A stretch of 64,000 nt of DNA from Promethearchaeati archaeon (GCA_013166775.1 JABLTJ010000009.1:35931-99930), one strand, 5' to 3'; shown: positions 42,123 to 51,980, counted from the stretch's first letter. A program made the numbers and translations. Notes: a model not told the origin generated them from the sequence alone.

Positions 42123-45094
42123 TCTCTCATCTCTGTTTTAGTAACTTTGCTTTCAATCAATACTTTGTGTGAGAATTCTTTCGAAAGATCTACATCATCT
42201 AACATTGGAGTTATTAGGATAAATTGTGGAGTGATAATTCTGTTCTCCCTCGCTAAATTATAAGTAGCAAGAGCCATTGAAAAAGCTAACGCTCTATTCT
42301 TTTTGTCAAGTTTTTGAGTGAATTCATCTATTGCATGTATAGGTGAATGGTTAATCATATGAAGTGCTAATATTATAGCCTGAGCAATTAGTGTTTTTTC
42401 TCCTCCAGATAATTGACGATAGCTTCTCTTATCACCTTTTGTTTCAGCTTCTATAATTAATTCAGCATTCCTTTCTTCATTGTAATTTGTAATCTTAACT
42501 GATATTGTGTCAAAAGTATCCCGCAACAACAAGTTCAACATTCGATTTAAATGAGAGATTATATTATACAATCCTCCTTCCCATTCATCAATTCGTCTTT
42601 CTAAATCTTTTTTAAGATTCTTTAAATGAATCACATTTGCTTGAGCTTCTTTTTCTATTTCATCTACTATCTTTTTCTGATTTTCAACGCTTTCTGATGA
42701 TATATCGGGAGTAATCTCTAATAATTCCAATTGCCCTTTAATCTTATTATACTCTGAAAATATTTCTACTCTATCTTCTCTTATTTCTGCAGGAGTTTCT
42801 CCTTTTTCTTTTGCAAACTTGAGAAGTTGTTTATTTCTTGTTTTAAGTTCTTCTACTTCCATAGATAGAAGTTCTATATGCTTGAGTATTTTCTCTCTTT
42901 TATCTCTGAGGTTTTGAAGATTTTGGGATACTTTATCTATCTTCTGTTTCTCTTTGTCAATAATCTCTTGTTGGTTTTTTAGTTCCTTTTCTGCTTCTAC
43001 TAGTTCATTGTTTAATATTGTAATCTTCTCTTCTAGTTGAGAATTTTCTTCATTATCAACTTCATATTGTGCTTCAAATTCAGTTTTCAGATTCTCTAAT
43101 TTGAGAAATTCTTTTTCCAATTCATCTTGTGTTGCAGTCCAAGGTTTAAGTTTAGATTCCATCTCTCTTTGGTAGACCTCAAGTGATGAAATGTATATAA
43201 TGTATTCTTGCTCTTTGTTTTTTAGTCCTTCAATTTTATTATATAAGTTATCTAATTGTTCTCTAATTCTCTCTATCGATTGATATTTACCTAAATCCAC
43301 TCCTAGTTTCACATTATATGGTTGTGGAGGTCTTCCAAAAGCTTCCAGAGAGAGATAAAAGCTTGAACCATCAGCTGTTAGAATATTAGCTTTTGATTGT
43401 CTAGCAAAATCAGTTAGAATATTAGGAGATAGATGAGGTAATGCAAGAACTATTTTGCAGAATTTTCGAAGGAACATCTTTACTTGAGGAGGAGATTCTA
43501 CTAGATTAACAACAAAATCAATAACGCCATCTGGTTTCTTATCTAATTTTTGACTAAACAAATAGTCAGGTTTAGGCCCTTCTTTTTCTTCTAAAATCCT
43601 TCCTACAGTTATATTAGGTTTATACTGAAAGAATACCTCATCATAAATTTTCTTTGCTTCTTCATAAGCTTCTTGAGTTGTAGCAACAAAACTATAGAGA
43701 TATTTGCCAATTGCAGATTTTATAACATTCTCATATTCTTGGAACTCAGATTTTATCTCTAATACTTCATATAAAGGACCAATGATCTCATCCTTGAAGC
43801 TGGATGTTCTAATCCGTTCTTGGTATGTAATTGTGTTTTTGATTAGGTTTCTTTCATAGTTGCTTAAGTTACCGTAAATTTCTGATCTTTCATCAATCCT
43901 CTTCTTTATTGATTCTTCTTCTTCTATATTTTTTTCCAATTCAAAAACTATTGATTCTTTTTGAAAAATTAGTGCTTTCAATTTAGATTTAAGATTATCT
44001 AATTCTTCCTGCAATTGAATTTTCTTTTCCAATCCCTCACTTGTATTAAGATTTTTGAAATCTTTAATCTGCTTAACAATCTCTGATATTTTTTTTTCTA
44101 AATTTAGAAATTTCCTCTCCTTCTCCTCTTTTTGACCTTTCAGCTGATTCAATTTATCTGACTTTTTTTGTAATTTAATTTTGAAATCTAAACTTATTTC
44201 CTCTAGTTCTTTACACTTAACTAGTAAATCTTCATGTTCCTTATTTTTGTTAAATGCTTTTTCCTTAGTTTTTGAGAATTCAGTTTCTTTATTCTTTAAT
44301 TCTGACTTTACCTCTTTGAATTGCTTCTGTGATTCTAAGGAATCATACCAGTGAAGTTCTTTTTCCACTTCTTCATATCTTGTGATCAATTCTTTTTTCT
44401 TTTGCATTCTTTCTAAATTTTCTTCTAGCTTGGAAAGTTTATTTTGTTCTTTTTCCAATTGTAAAATTAATGGAGAGATTTCTTTTTCTTTCTCATCAAC
44501 ACGTTTCATTGAATCCAAATAGCTTGTAAAAATTTCCTTCAAACCCGTTGCTGCTAAAAGAGTGCTTAGTTTTTTATGAGGAGAACCGTCCGCAAAAGAA
44601 CTTAGATAACCCTCTTCTGTAAAATTAAGCATTGTATCCTCATAAATTCCTATGCTTTTCATTAATCTTTGAACTTGAGCTCGAGTAATATCCTTCGACT
44701 TACCTTTTGCAACTATTTTTCTTTTTATTCTTCCATTTGCTGATATCTCAATCTCAAGAAAGAAGGATTCATTGTTTGCTATCGATATTAGATCAGGATC
44801 AGTTACTGTTATAAGTCTTTGTTCAGATAAAGAAGGATTATTTAGCTCAAGTTGTATGGAACATTTACTACCAAACTGTCCTACTAAATCTTTTGAAGAA
44901 CCTAAGGAAACCCTACTCGGAGTGTGCCCTACTGCGAGTATTAATGCTTCCAATATTTGTGTCTTCCCGCTGCCATTTGCCCCTGATATAACCGTTATTG
45001 GTAGTTCTTCAAGATTTAACTCTGTTTGTTTATGCATCTTGAAGTTTTGAAGCTTTAGGCTTTTGAAGATATAGTTATCTTGAGCTAAAGTCAT
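42119..45094 (-). CDS. Smc5/6-like SMC-family ATPase
   Basis: The 991 residues have the SMC layout: N-terminal ATPase head with Walker A GANGSGKT (residues 38-45), a coiled coil of about 200 residues, a hinge at about 400-600, a second coiled coil, and the C-terminal head with signature LSGGEKTLIAQ (about 895) and Walker B PIHAIDEF (about 918-925). The region after Walker A (TQILEALILAVG, then LGSSKDLVGQFG and SIQLELNNP) resembles Smc6. The end (AIDEFTQKLDKKNR, then PQFILITPMLDDVDL) resembles the Smc5 ITPKLL motif. There is no zinc-hook CxxC, so it is not Rad50. It should form DNA-bridging or loop-extruding rings. It heads a four-gene operon. Confidence 0.9.
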   Translation of the reverse strand: MTLAQDNYIFKSLKLQNFKMHKQTELNLEELPITVISGANGSGKTQILEALILAVGHTPSRVSLGSSKDLVGQFGSKCSIQLELNNPSLSEQRLITVTDPDLISIANNESFFLEIEISANGRIKRKIVAKGKSKDITRAQVQRLMKSIGIYEDTMLNFTEEGYLSSFADGSPHKKLSTLLAATGLKEIFTSYLDSMKRVDEKEKEISPLILQLEKEQNKLSKLEENLERMQKKKELITRYEEVEKELHWYDSLESQKQFKEVKSELKNKETEFSKTKEKAFNKNKEHEDLLVKCKELEEISLDFKIKLQKKSDKLNQLKGQKEEKERKFLNLEKKISEIVKQIKDFKNLNTSEGLEKKIQLQEELDNLKSKLKALIFQKESIVFELEKNIEEEESIKKRIDERSEIYGNLSNYERNLIKNTITYQERIRTSSFKDEIIGPLYEVLEIKSEFQEYENVIKSAIGKYLYSFVATTQEAYEEAKKIYDEVFFQYKPNITVGRILEEKEGPKPDYLFSQKLDKKPDGVIDFVVNLVESPPQVKMFLRKFCKIVLALPHLSPNILTDFARQSKANILTADGSSFYLSLEAFGRPPQPYNVKLGVDLGKYQSIERIREQLDNLYNKIEGLKNKEQEYIIYISSLEVYQREMESKLKPWTATQDELEKEFLKLENLKTEFEAQYEVDNEENSQLEEKITILNNELVEAEKELKNQQEIIDKEKQKIDKVSQNLQNLRDKREKILKHIELLSMEVEELKTRNKQLLKFAKEKGETPAEIREDRVEIFSEYNKIKGQLELLEITPDISSESVENQKKIVDEIEKEAQANVIHLKNLKKDLERRIDEWEGGLYNIISHLNRMLNLLLRDTFDTISVKITNYNEERNAELIIEAETKGDKRSYRQLSGGEKTLIAQAIILALHMINHSPIHAIDEFTQKLDKKNRALAFSMALATYNLARENRIITPQFILITPMLDDVDLSKEFSHKVLIESKVTKTEMRE

Positions 45095-45137
45095 TCAGTT
45101 ATCACTAGTTTTACCTTTAGGATTCTAGCGACAAAAC

Positions 45138-45149
45138 AGTATTTAAAAC
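45138..45149 (-). promoter_or_regulatory. TATA box of the Smc5/6-like operon
   Basis: On the minus strand TTTTAAATACTG lies about 50 bases before ATG 45094. Transcription would start near 45118, giving a leader of about 24 bases. All four operon genes would depend on it. Confidence 0.55.
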
Positions 45150-45172
45150 AAGCTATTATACAGAACAAAAGT

Positions 45173-45210
45173 CAAAGTAAAAACAATAAAAGAAAAAGAA
45201 AAAGAAAAAG
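45173..45210 (-). terminator. U-rich terminator
   Basis: An A/G-rich run (AAAGAAAAAG repeats) follows the stop of the large surface-protein gene. Confidence 0.5.
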
Positions 45211-45212
45211 AA

Positions 45213-48200
45213 TTAAGGTTTGATTTTTTTCTTCAAGGTGACTGCAACTGCTGTAACAAAGATTGTTCCAATTGACCAGAATAGTGCATCATATGAGCCT
45301 AATCTGCGGGTTTGATCTCCTCCACCGAAAACATCAGCTCCTGCTGAGGTTCCTGTTTGAGTAGACTCTCCGTAATCTTCCCAATCTTGTTCGTCCTGAG
45401 TTTGACCATTCATCGAATACAATAATGGAGTTTCAGTTTCGTCTCCTTCAATAGGATCTTCACCAAGTTCGTTAGCAAATCTGCTGTCATATATGATATA
45501 GATACCAGGAATAAAACATCCATGGCTTGTTAGGAACAACCATCTTATGATAATTGTTATTGATTCACCAGGTAGTAACTCAATTCCTTGGAACAGAATT
45601 ATACCCATTCCGTGAGAGATTCCATCAACTATGTCTCCTTCAGAAGAAGATCTAGTAATTAGCTCCATTTCAGTAGCATTGTAGAATTGCATAGCAGTAA
45701 TATGTGTAGCGCTTTCACCTACGTTAGTGATTACAATTGTAACCTCTAATTCCCAAGGTGCATCTTCAGGAATAAATATTGCTGCATCGACAGAAATTTC
45801 TAACACTGGTTGTGGGAATGCGGGTCTCATTTCTTCAGTTGCTGGTAGAAGTATAGCCCAATCCATATTAGATAGAACTACTTGATGAGTTTCTCCTGCT
45901 CCTTCAAAGATTGCATATAATCCTGGAGCAAAATCAACTTCTGTATCAGCAAGTGTATTTTGACCAACATCACTGTCGAAGTAAACAATAGCATAAACAG
46001 AATGAATTCCTAAGAAAGAATTAGCTTCAACATATGCAGAATCACTGTATGTTACGCCTTCTGCTACTATTCCAACGTCGTCATAATAGAATATTTCTGG
46101 ATCTTTAATTTGCCAATCATTACCCATTGTTCCATGAACAAGATATAATTTAACATTTTCTGCATCCAGATTACCTGTATTTTCTATTGAGTAATCAACT
46201 CTTACAGGATCACCTACTGTGTAACCTACATCATCAAGAGATACTTGAACATTCAGAACTGCTTCATCGTCGGCTAATTGCAAGTTGATACCATTGCTAA
46301 ATCCAAAGTATTCAAATCCCTCAGGATCATTATAGCTAAATCTTGCTCCTCCTGAGAACCATATGTCTAACCAAGGATCGTAATAGCTTATTGGACGACT
46401 GTATGTGAATGTGCTTCCTGGATCTTTATCACCGAAAATTAACCTTAATAGATCATAACCTGTTCTTTTCATTGTAGATAATTGTAGAGCAGGATGTGGA
46501 TCACCTAGATATACTGGTGCAACACCCATAACGCCAAATTGAATATTATCGGTTGCTGGAACATTATCTAAAGCCCAACTGAGTGTCTCAGTTCCTCCAT
46601 TTCCTGCTAAGAAAGGTATTGTTGAATTCAAGAATACTTGTTCATATGAGTCTGATCCTATTTCACCAACATCTCTTGTACTAATTCCAAAGTCCATAAA
46701 ATCTGGTACAAATATTGGAACTAATTCGTAGAGTAAATCATATAGTTCATCTCCTGCAGCTACAACAGAAGCAATAGCTTCAGTTTTATAATTAGCTAAA
46801 ATAGCGTTAATTGTTGGAACAATATCCAATACTGAGTTGATAGGATAATCATTAAGATTTATGTCAGCAAGAAAATCTGTTGCTTTATCTACTAAGATTT
46901 GTGGAAGACCATCTGGAGAAGTTAATTTTGCCTCGGTTGTAACATCGCCGAATACCCCCATTACTTCATAAAATGCTAGATCTGTTTTTACAACCTCTTC
47001 TTTCATTGCATGGTTGTAATCTACCCATTCAGCTGTGGTATCATTAACATACCATCCATCAAGTACTAACACTGTTTGAGTGAAAACCAAAGGTTCAGTA
47101 TATGATGCAAATAAGGCACCACCAAAAGTCAATGTTACAGTAGCATTTATTTCTGTAAGAATTCCTTCATCAATAGTTACACCTGGAACAAGTGTTGGTA
47201 AATCTGGTTTTGTTGCCATGAAATTTAGAAATTCAGGACCCAATGCATATCTGATATCAATATTTTCAGCATCTTCAGGTCCAGTATTTGTTACTGTATA
47301 ATCTAATTGCAATCTGCCATCCATATTAAGCATTGTTTGATTATATTCCATATTAACTGATACTCTTGGAACAGAGGCTAACCTAGTGTGATCAATATTA
47401 TATGTAACTATATAATCCATTGCTGGTCTAGGAGCTGCCCAAGGTACATTTAATACCCAATCCATTTTACCTGTAATTTGAGGTGCAAAGTTATTAGGTC
47501 TTGGATCCATTGAGAGTGGATTGATTGTATATGGGAATCGGAATTTAACGGTTGAATATATAATCCAAGGAGTTATACTTGGTCCAATAGTTGTACCAAA
47601 TAGATTGTGTGTTGATAGAGTATAAATTCCTCCACTTTCAGTTATCGCATCTTCATCAACATAGTAAACTCCCCTAACAGGATGTTTAATTCCTTCTAGG
47701 AATGCTTCACCAATGATAATTGCTTTCACTGGAGATGAAGTAACATCTGATGAGCTGATTTCGGATACTAAACCACCACTGATATCTGTTTGAATCTCTG
47801 ATAACAAAGTACCGAATAGAGAAGTTTCCATTCCTCCTGTAAAGAAGTAAAGGAAGTTTCCATTATCAAGTTCTTGAGCTCTTGCCCACATTAAACCAAC
47901 GCCATAAGTTGATGCAAAAAGTATTGCAATATTCACGGCTTTAGCGAGACTAGCATCAGGACCCAAAGAAGCTTTTATTTCAACAACTAAAGTTGCGTTT
48001 TCAGGAGCTCTGAAGGGTCTTCTCATCAAGTAAGGATGGTAGTTAGCTTGATCTGAAGCAATAAAATACCAATTGACTACATTACTATCAAAGAAAGAGC
48101 TAGAGGTTATAGAGGGAGCAACAGCGCCTATTAATAACAACTGAACTAATGCTGCGGAATCAATACCGGCAACAATGTTCATTTCTTCAATTAAAATTGG

Positions 48201-48329
48201 ACTATCAGCTAATTGGCTTGAACGAAGACTGGATGCTGAGATCTGTGCTTGTGTAACAGCACCACTTACTGTAAGAAGTATAATTGTCAAACCTAATATG
48301 GCTGAACCCAATATTGCCTTGTTTTTCAT
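45213..48329 (-). CDS. Large secreted surface protein (possible S-layer or adhesin)
   Basis: The 1,038 residues have a signal peptide (ILGSAILGLTIILLTVSGAV), a long extracellular region and a C-terminal helix (ALFWSIGTIFVTAVAVTL) with KKKIKP tail. Two CARDB/DUF11-like sandwich domains are visible (DGRLQLDYTVTNTGPEDAEN near residue 350 and DPVRVDYSIENTGNLDAENV near 720), and a third sandwich near 860 (WELEVTIVITNVGESATHI). These are typical of archaeal surface proteins. The first 330 residues are not recognised. It may be an envelope protein; its gene lies alone with its own terminator, as expected for a well-expressed product. Confidence 0.8.
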   Translation of the reverse strand: MKNKAILGSAILGLTIILLTVSGAVTQAQISASSLRSSQLADSPILIEEMNIVAGIDSAALVQLLLIGAVAPSITSSSFFDSNVVNWYFIASDQANYHPYLMRRPFRAPENATLVVEIKASLGPDASLAKAVNIAILFASTYGVGLMWARAQELDNGNFLYFFTGGMETSLFGTLLSEIQTDISGGLVSEISSSDVTSSPVKAIIIGEAFLEGIKHPVRGVYYVDEDAITESGGIYTLSTHNLFGTTIGPSITPWIIYSTVKFRFPYTINPLSMDPRPNNFAPQITGKMDWVLNVPWAAPRPAMDYIVTYNIDHTRLASVPRVSVNMEYNQTMLNMDGRLQLDYTVTNTGPEDAENIDIRYALGPEFLNFMATKPDLPTLVPGVTIDEGILTEINATVTLTFGGALFASYTEPLVFTQTVLVLDGWYVNDTTAEWVDYNHAMKEEVVKTDLAFYEVMGVFGDVTTEAKLTSPDGLPQILVDKATDFLADINLNDYPINSVLDIVPTINAILANYKTEAIASVVAAGDELYDLLYELVPIFVPDFMDFGISTRDVGEIGSDSYEQVFLNSTIPFLAGNGGTETLSWALDNVPATDNIQFGVMGVAPVYLGDPHPALQLSTMKRTGYDLLRLIFGDKDPGSTFTYSRPISYYDPWLDIWFSGGARFSYNDPEGFEYFGFSNGINLQLADDEAVLNVQVSLDDVGYTVGDPVRVDYSIENTGNLDAENVKLYLVHGTMGNDWQIKDPEIFYYDDVGIVAEGVTYSDSAYVEANSFLGIHSVYAIVYFDSDVGQNTLADTEVDFAPGLYAIFEGAGETHQVVLSNMDWAILLPATEEMRPAFPQPVLEISVDAAIFIPEDAPWELEVTIVITNVGESATHITAMQFYNATEMELITRSSSEGDIVDGISHGMGIILFQGIELLPGESITIIIRWLFLTSHGCFIPGIYIIYDSRFANELGEDPIEGDETETPLLYSMNGQTQDEQDWEDYGESTQTGTSAGADVFGGGDQTRRLGSYDALFWSIGTIFVTAVAVTLKKKIKP

Positions 48330-48539
48330 TTTAGACCTCCAAAAATTTTGTCTAATATTATTTAAGCTAAATTCTTAATATAAGTATTATTTTAGATTCC
48401 ACTAAAGAAATAAAGTTCGGGAAAAATCGAAGATGCTGAAAGAGGGTTTTAGTCGCTATTGTACAAAATTTCCAGCCATTTTTACTTATTTTTCACCGCC
48501 AAAAAATAGCAGTGAAAGAATATAATTATTTTCGTATTA

Positions 48540-49496
48540 TCACAACATTAATTTTCGTAGTTGAGCAGCTGCTGTTTCAGGTAAAGTCCCGTTGATAAAT
48601 GTATTAGTACTTGTTTCAACTGCTCCTAAAAGTTTTATAGATTTCTTATTCCTTTGTGGAGTGTGGAGTTTAAAATACATATGAAAAGCTGTTGAACCTT
48701 CAGAATTAATTGGACCCTGGTGGAGAGAAAGAGAATAGCTTACTTCTTTTTCAAAAAGTTTGTTCAAAGCTTTGATTGCAATTGGAAAGAAACTCAGCAT
48801 AGAAACCATTTCACTTCTTGTACATTGATGAAGAAAACTTATGTGTCTTTTTAGATAAATGAACAAATCATAAGAATATTTAGCAAAATAGGGAATTAAA
48901 ACAACTATATTTTCATCTTCATAGATTATTCGATCTTTGCCCTCTTGTTCAGTAGCAAGATAATCACACATCATACATTTATTGTGATTCTTTCGATACT
49001 CAAGAATAGTTTTCATTTCCCTCTTCATATAATCTGGAATAAAAGGAAACGCATAAATTTGTCCATGGGGGTGAAGTAAGGTTGCTCCTACTTCTTCTCC
49101 ATAATTCTCAAAAGGCAGAATATATTTCAAGTTCTTGTTAGAACCTAGCTGTTTAGTTGCTTGCATCCATGCTTCAAGAATCCCCATCGATTCATCTACA
49201 AGTAATTCAATGAACTTTGAATTATGCATATCTGTATATACAACTAATTCACAACAACCGTATCCACTAGTTTTTTCATAAAAGGAGTCTTTCTTGTATT
49301 TTTTGTATTCTACATCTTTTGAAAGAGCGGGAAACTTATTAGAAATTCTAAGAGGTTTAGTAAAAGTAGGAACTTCTTCGGATCCTGAACACAAAGGACA
49401 TTTACTACTATCTCTATCTGGTCTGTCCTGCCTTATTTCTGAGAATATAACAACCTCACCTGTAAAAGGATTTTTTCTTATTTCTCGAACACTCAT
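48540..49496 (-). CDS. galT: Galactose-1-phosphate uridylyltransferase (GalT)
   Basis: GalT exchanges UMP between UDP-glucose and galactose-1-phosphate. The HIT-fold motif is LLHPHGQIYAFPFIPDY, with the catalytic His in HPH. Other features include a first zinc CxxC (CPLCSGSEE) and a second (CMMC), a conserved RNPFTGEV-like start (IRKNPFTGEVVIFSEIRQ) and a C-terminal HMYFKLHTP. The 318 residues are about normal for archaeal GalT-like enzymes. A TATA-like TTAAATAA about 26 bases before ATG 49496 suggests a leaderless mRNA. It is divergent from a GH57 enzyme gene, so both may serve sugar or glycogen metabolism. Confidence 0.92.
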   Translation of the reverse strand: MSVREIRKNPFTGEVVIFSEIRQDRPDRDSSKCPLCSGSEEVPTFTKPLRISNKFPALSKDVEYKKYKKDSFYEKTSGYGCCELVVYTDMHNSKFIELLVDESMGILEAWMQATKQLGSNKNLKYILPFENYGEEVGATLLHPHGQIYAFPFIPDYMKREMKTILEYRKNHNKCMMCDYLATEQEGKDRIIYEDENIVVLIPYFAKYSYDLFIYLKRHISFLHQCTRSEMVSMLSFFPIAIKALNKLFEKEVSYSLSLHQGPINSEGSTAFHMYFKLHTPQRNKKSIKLLGAVETSTNTFINGTLPETAAAQLRKLML

Positions 49497-49612
49497 TGAA
49501 AGAAGTAAAGTTCAGTTGTTATTTAATTTCTTCTAATACTCTGAAGTAAGCATTTTTGAAAAACTATAATCTTTTCTTCTAATGGAAAGGTAGTTTCAAA
49601 ATTCCCAAAACC

Positions 49613-49620
49613 TTTATAAT
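49613..49620 (+). promoter_or_regulatory. TATA box that decides the GH57 start
   Basis: TTTATAAT is centred 26 bases before GTG 49642, which would make the mRNA leaderless at that codon, and only 13 bases before ATG 49630, too close to be transcribed. Confidence 0.5.
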
Positions 49621-49641
49621 TCTTCGTAGATGTTCTTTCTT

Positions 49642-50871
49642 GTGTATTCTACAGTAATTTTACATGCAAATCTACAATATGCTGAAATTCCGGTTGAGGA
49701 AATTCCAAATGTGGTTCACCAAAGTTACATACCTGTTTTAACTTCATTGTTAGAGATTCCTAAAATTGAAGTTGTTCTAAACTTCACAGGTGTAACTTTA
49801 GAGATTCTCAATAATGAATACCCCGAAGTTTTAGACTTACTAAAGGAAGGAATAGAAAAGGGAAAATTCGAAATGACAGGAACGGGATATTCTCATCCCA
49901 TCTTTCCACTACTTCCAATTGAAGACTCAAGAAAACAAATAGAGTTTAATCTTCAGGTTATGGAAAATACACTTAACTACAAACCAACTGGATTCTGGTT
50001 ACCAGAATTAGCATATGATCCAACGTTACCATCTTTATTGAAAGAATATGGATTTTCCTATATATTTATTGATGAAGAATTATACAACACTAGTTCTCCT
50101 CTTCTAAACTATTCTAATCCGAACAATTTGCCCTACACCTCTGCTCATCATTATATTACAGAATTAAATAAGTCGAAGAATTTGTTAGGGAGATTACTAA
50201 AATTTCGTCGAGCTTTATCAGAGCTTAAGAAGCGTAGTAAAAGAGCTAATTTTGCACCAGTTGAGTTGAAAGGAGCTAAAAGTACGATTACAGGTTTGAA
50301 AATTCCTTCTGTTTGGTCGATTATTACTTCAGCAAGTATGTATGGTTACCCTTTCGTTTCCTTTAGGAAAATTGCTAAATTAATTTCAAAACATAGAAAG
50401 CAAAACGGACTAGTGATTCCATATGGTACAGATTTAGAGTTTATTGGTTACAGAAGTTTGGTTGATGGAAAATTAATAACACCAGAACAACTTAGAAAGC
50501 TTTTGATGAAAATTCTCAAAATCGAGGGTAATGAGATGATTCTTCCAAAGGAATATATTAAGAAGTGTAAACCTACAGATTTAGGGTATTTGAAGACAGG
50601 CAGTTGGGCTCAAAATCAGAGACTTGATTTATGGACAATGGATGAAGATAATCAAAAATTAGAGAGGATTTGTGAAGAAATTCGTTGGTATTTCAGACAA
50701 TTTCTTTCAGAAGAAATAGATGAAAGAATATGGAAGCACCTATTATTAGCTGAAAACAGTGACGGAAGAGGATGGGATCCTATCCCTGAGAGAAGACTTG
50801 CTTGTTTTTCACATGCTTTAGAAGCACTTAGTCTTGTAAAGGAGCTTTATAGAGAAAAAAAATTCAAATAG
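49642..50871 (+). CDS. GH57-family glycoside hydrolase / glucanotransferase
   Basis: GH57 enzymes act on alpha-glucans. The N-terminal VILHANLQYAEIP matches the family's first motif (HAHLPY-like, here HANLQY). GYSHPIFPLLP is the second, and PTGFWLPELAYDPTLPSLL contains the likely nucleophile Glu in the usual LPE context. YGTDLEFIGYR holds the Asp acid/base. A C-terminal helical domain ends at GWDPIPERRLACFSHALEAL, as in amylopullulanase-like members. The His-Ala-His of classical members is His-Ala-Asn here, a variation at the active site. The start is GTG 49642 rather than ATG 49630, based on TATA placement. Confidence 0.88.
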   Translation: MYSTVILHANLQYAEIPVEEIPNVVHQSYIPVLTSLLEIPKIEVVLNFTGVTLEILNNEYPEVLDLLKEGIEKGKFEMTGTGYSHPIFPLLPIEDSRKQIEFNLQVMENTLNYKPTGFWLPELAYDPTLPSLLKEYGFSYIFIDEELYNTSSPLLNYSNPNNLPYTSAHHYITELNKSKNLLGRLLKFRRALSELKKRSKRANFAPVELKGAKSTITGLKIPSVWSIITSASMYGYPFVSFRKIAKLISKHRKQNGLVIPYGTDLEFIGYRSLVDGKLITPEQLRKLLMKILKIEGNEMILPKEYIKKCKPTDLGYLKTGSWAQNQRLDLWTMDEDNQKLERICEEIRWYFRQFLSEEIDERIWKHLLLAENSDGRGWDPIPERRLACFSHALEALSLVKELYREKKFK

Positions 50872-50961
50872 ATTTAGTAAAGTAAGAAGAAAAACAGCAA
50901 TACTTATAATGAGCTTTTGGTTATGCTAGACATTCGCTATTAGCAAAGATGATGGGGTAAA

Positions 50962-51795
50962 ATGCAAATAGAAATATTCATTCATGAAGAAAATTGTGAC
51001 CACTGTAAACCAACACTGAAATTCTTAACAGCAGTACTAAGTGCTCTTAAAACAGAAGAAGTTAAGCTAATAGTACATCAAGTCAGCAAAAGTAAAGAAT
51101 CAGCAGAGAAAAAAGGTATTCCGTTAAGTCCCTTACCTGCGATTTTGCTCCCCTCAGGTTGTGTAATCTCAGGTTCTTTATCACATGATCTAATTGGGAT
51201 TTTAATCTGCAGTCTTTTATCTAAATCAAAAGTACCAATACAATCAAATGATAATTTTGAATTAACCAAAAAAGAAGCTCAGACTTTGTTAGAACTAGCT
51301 TCAGCTATGATAGAATATCAGGCTGCTTACACTCTGAGAAGAGACAGATCTTACACTTTCAGTATTAAAGAAACAACTGATAAAGTCCCTCTAGAAAGAT
51401 ATCAACAATTAGCTAAAAACACAAAAATGATGATATTAACAAACTTTGAGAAAAAACCTGATACTAAACTGTATGAACTCGGTTTAGATCCCAATGTTTA
51501 CCTTGGACATATTATCAGGGATAACATAATGCTTACAGCTAATTTGATAATCTGGAGAGATAGAGCAAATCATGTAAGTTTTTTCAGGGTTAAAAAAATA
51601 AATGGTGATAAGTATATTGGGAAATGTTCTTGCCTTCTTGGTGATGGAAAGCAAATGATTCGAGAATTCTTCAAACCTTTCTTTTTAACATCTGCTACTA
51701 TAGATTCAGATGGTTCTAAAGGTTCTGGACAAAACAGAATCGTTGCTAGTGTAAAAGAAATAAGTAACGATTTGGAACAATTAATCAGGAGATAA
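50962..51795 (+). CDS. Thioredoxin-fold domain fused to an unknown alpha/beta domain
   Basis: Residues 1-90 resemble a glutaredoxin/thioredoxin-like fold: IEIFIHEENCDHCKPTLKFL, with a C-x2-C redox pair (CDHC), and a following PLPAILLPSG with the conserved cis-proline. The remaining 180 residues, after a helix rich in Glu/Leu (TKKEAQTLLELASAMI), form an unknown domain with VYLGHIIRDNIMLTANLIIW and VSFFRVKKINGDKYIGKCSC. The second domain could bind a metal or a nucleic acid, but this is not shown. ATG 50962 has GGGGT about 4 bases upstream, and CTTATAATG near 50902 may be the promoter. Confidence 0.75.
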   Translation: MQIEIFIHEENCDHCKPTLKFLTAVLSALKTEEVKLIVHQVSKSKESAEKKGIPLSPLPAILLPSGCVISGSLSHDLIGILICSLLSKSKVPIQSNDNFELTKKEAQTLLELASAMIEYQAAYTLRRDRSYTFSIKETTDKVPLERYQQLAKNTKMMILTNFEKKPDTKLYELGLDPNVYLGHIIRDNIMLTANLIIWRDRANHVSFFRVKKINGDKYIGKCSCLLGDGKQMIREFFKPFFLTSATIDSDGSKGSGQNRIVASVKEISNDLEQLIRR

Positions 51796-51797
51796 AA

Positions 51798-51980
51798 CTA
51801 TAACTTTTTCTTCAAATTTCCGAAACCATCGCAGAGTCCATATTTTAACATACACTCCCCACTTTTAGTGATAAAATACTTACAATAACCCCCCATAATA
51901 GGATGATATTTTTCGCAAGTGGCATCTGGATTTTCGTCACTCGAATCTTTGCCGCTTGGAGGAAGTGGTATATCGACCAT
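51798..51980 (-). CDS. Small four-cysteine protein
   Basis: The 60 residues contain cysteines at 22, 33, 43 and 50 (C-x10-C-x9-C-x6-C) in a compact aromatic-rich region (YCKYFITKSG, then CMLKYGLC), which could hold a zinc ion or an iron-sulphur cluster. The gene is real: AAGGTC lies 5-6 bases before ATG 51980, and TATATAAT (52015-52022, minus strand) stands about 26 bases before a short leader. No family recognised. Confidence 0.7.
   Translation of the reverse strand: MVDIPLPPSGKDSSDENPDATCEKYHPIMGGYCKYFITKSGECMLKYGLCDGFGNLKKKL

Noticed and set aside
42119..45094. Rad50 or MukB assignment for the SMC protein
   Set aside because: There is no zinc-hook CxxC and no Mre11 neighbour; the head sequences fit Smc5/6 better.
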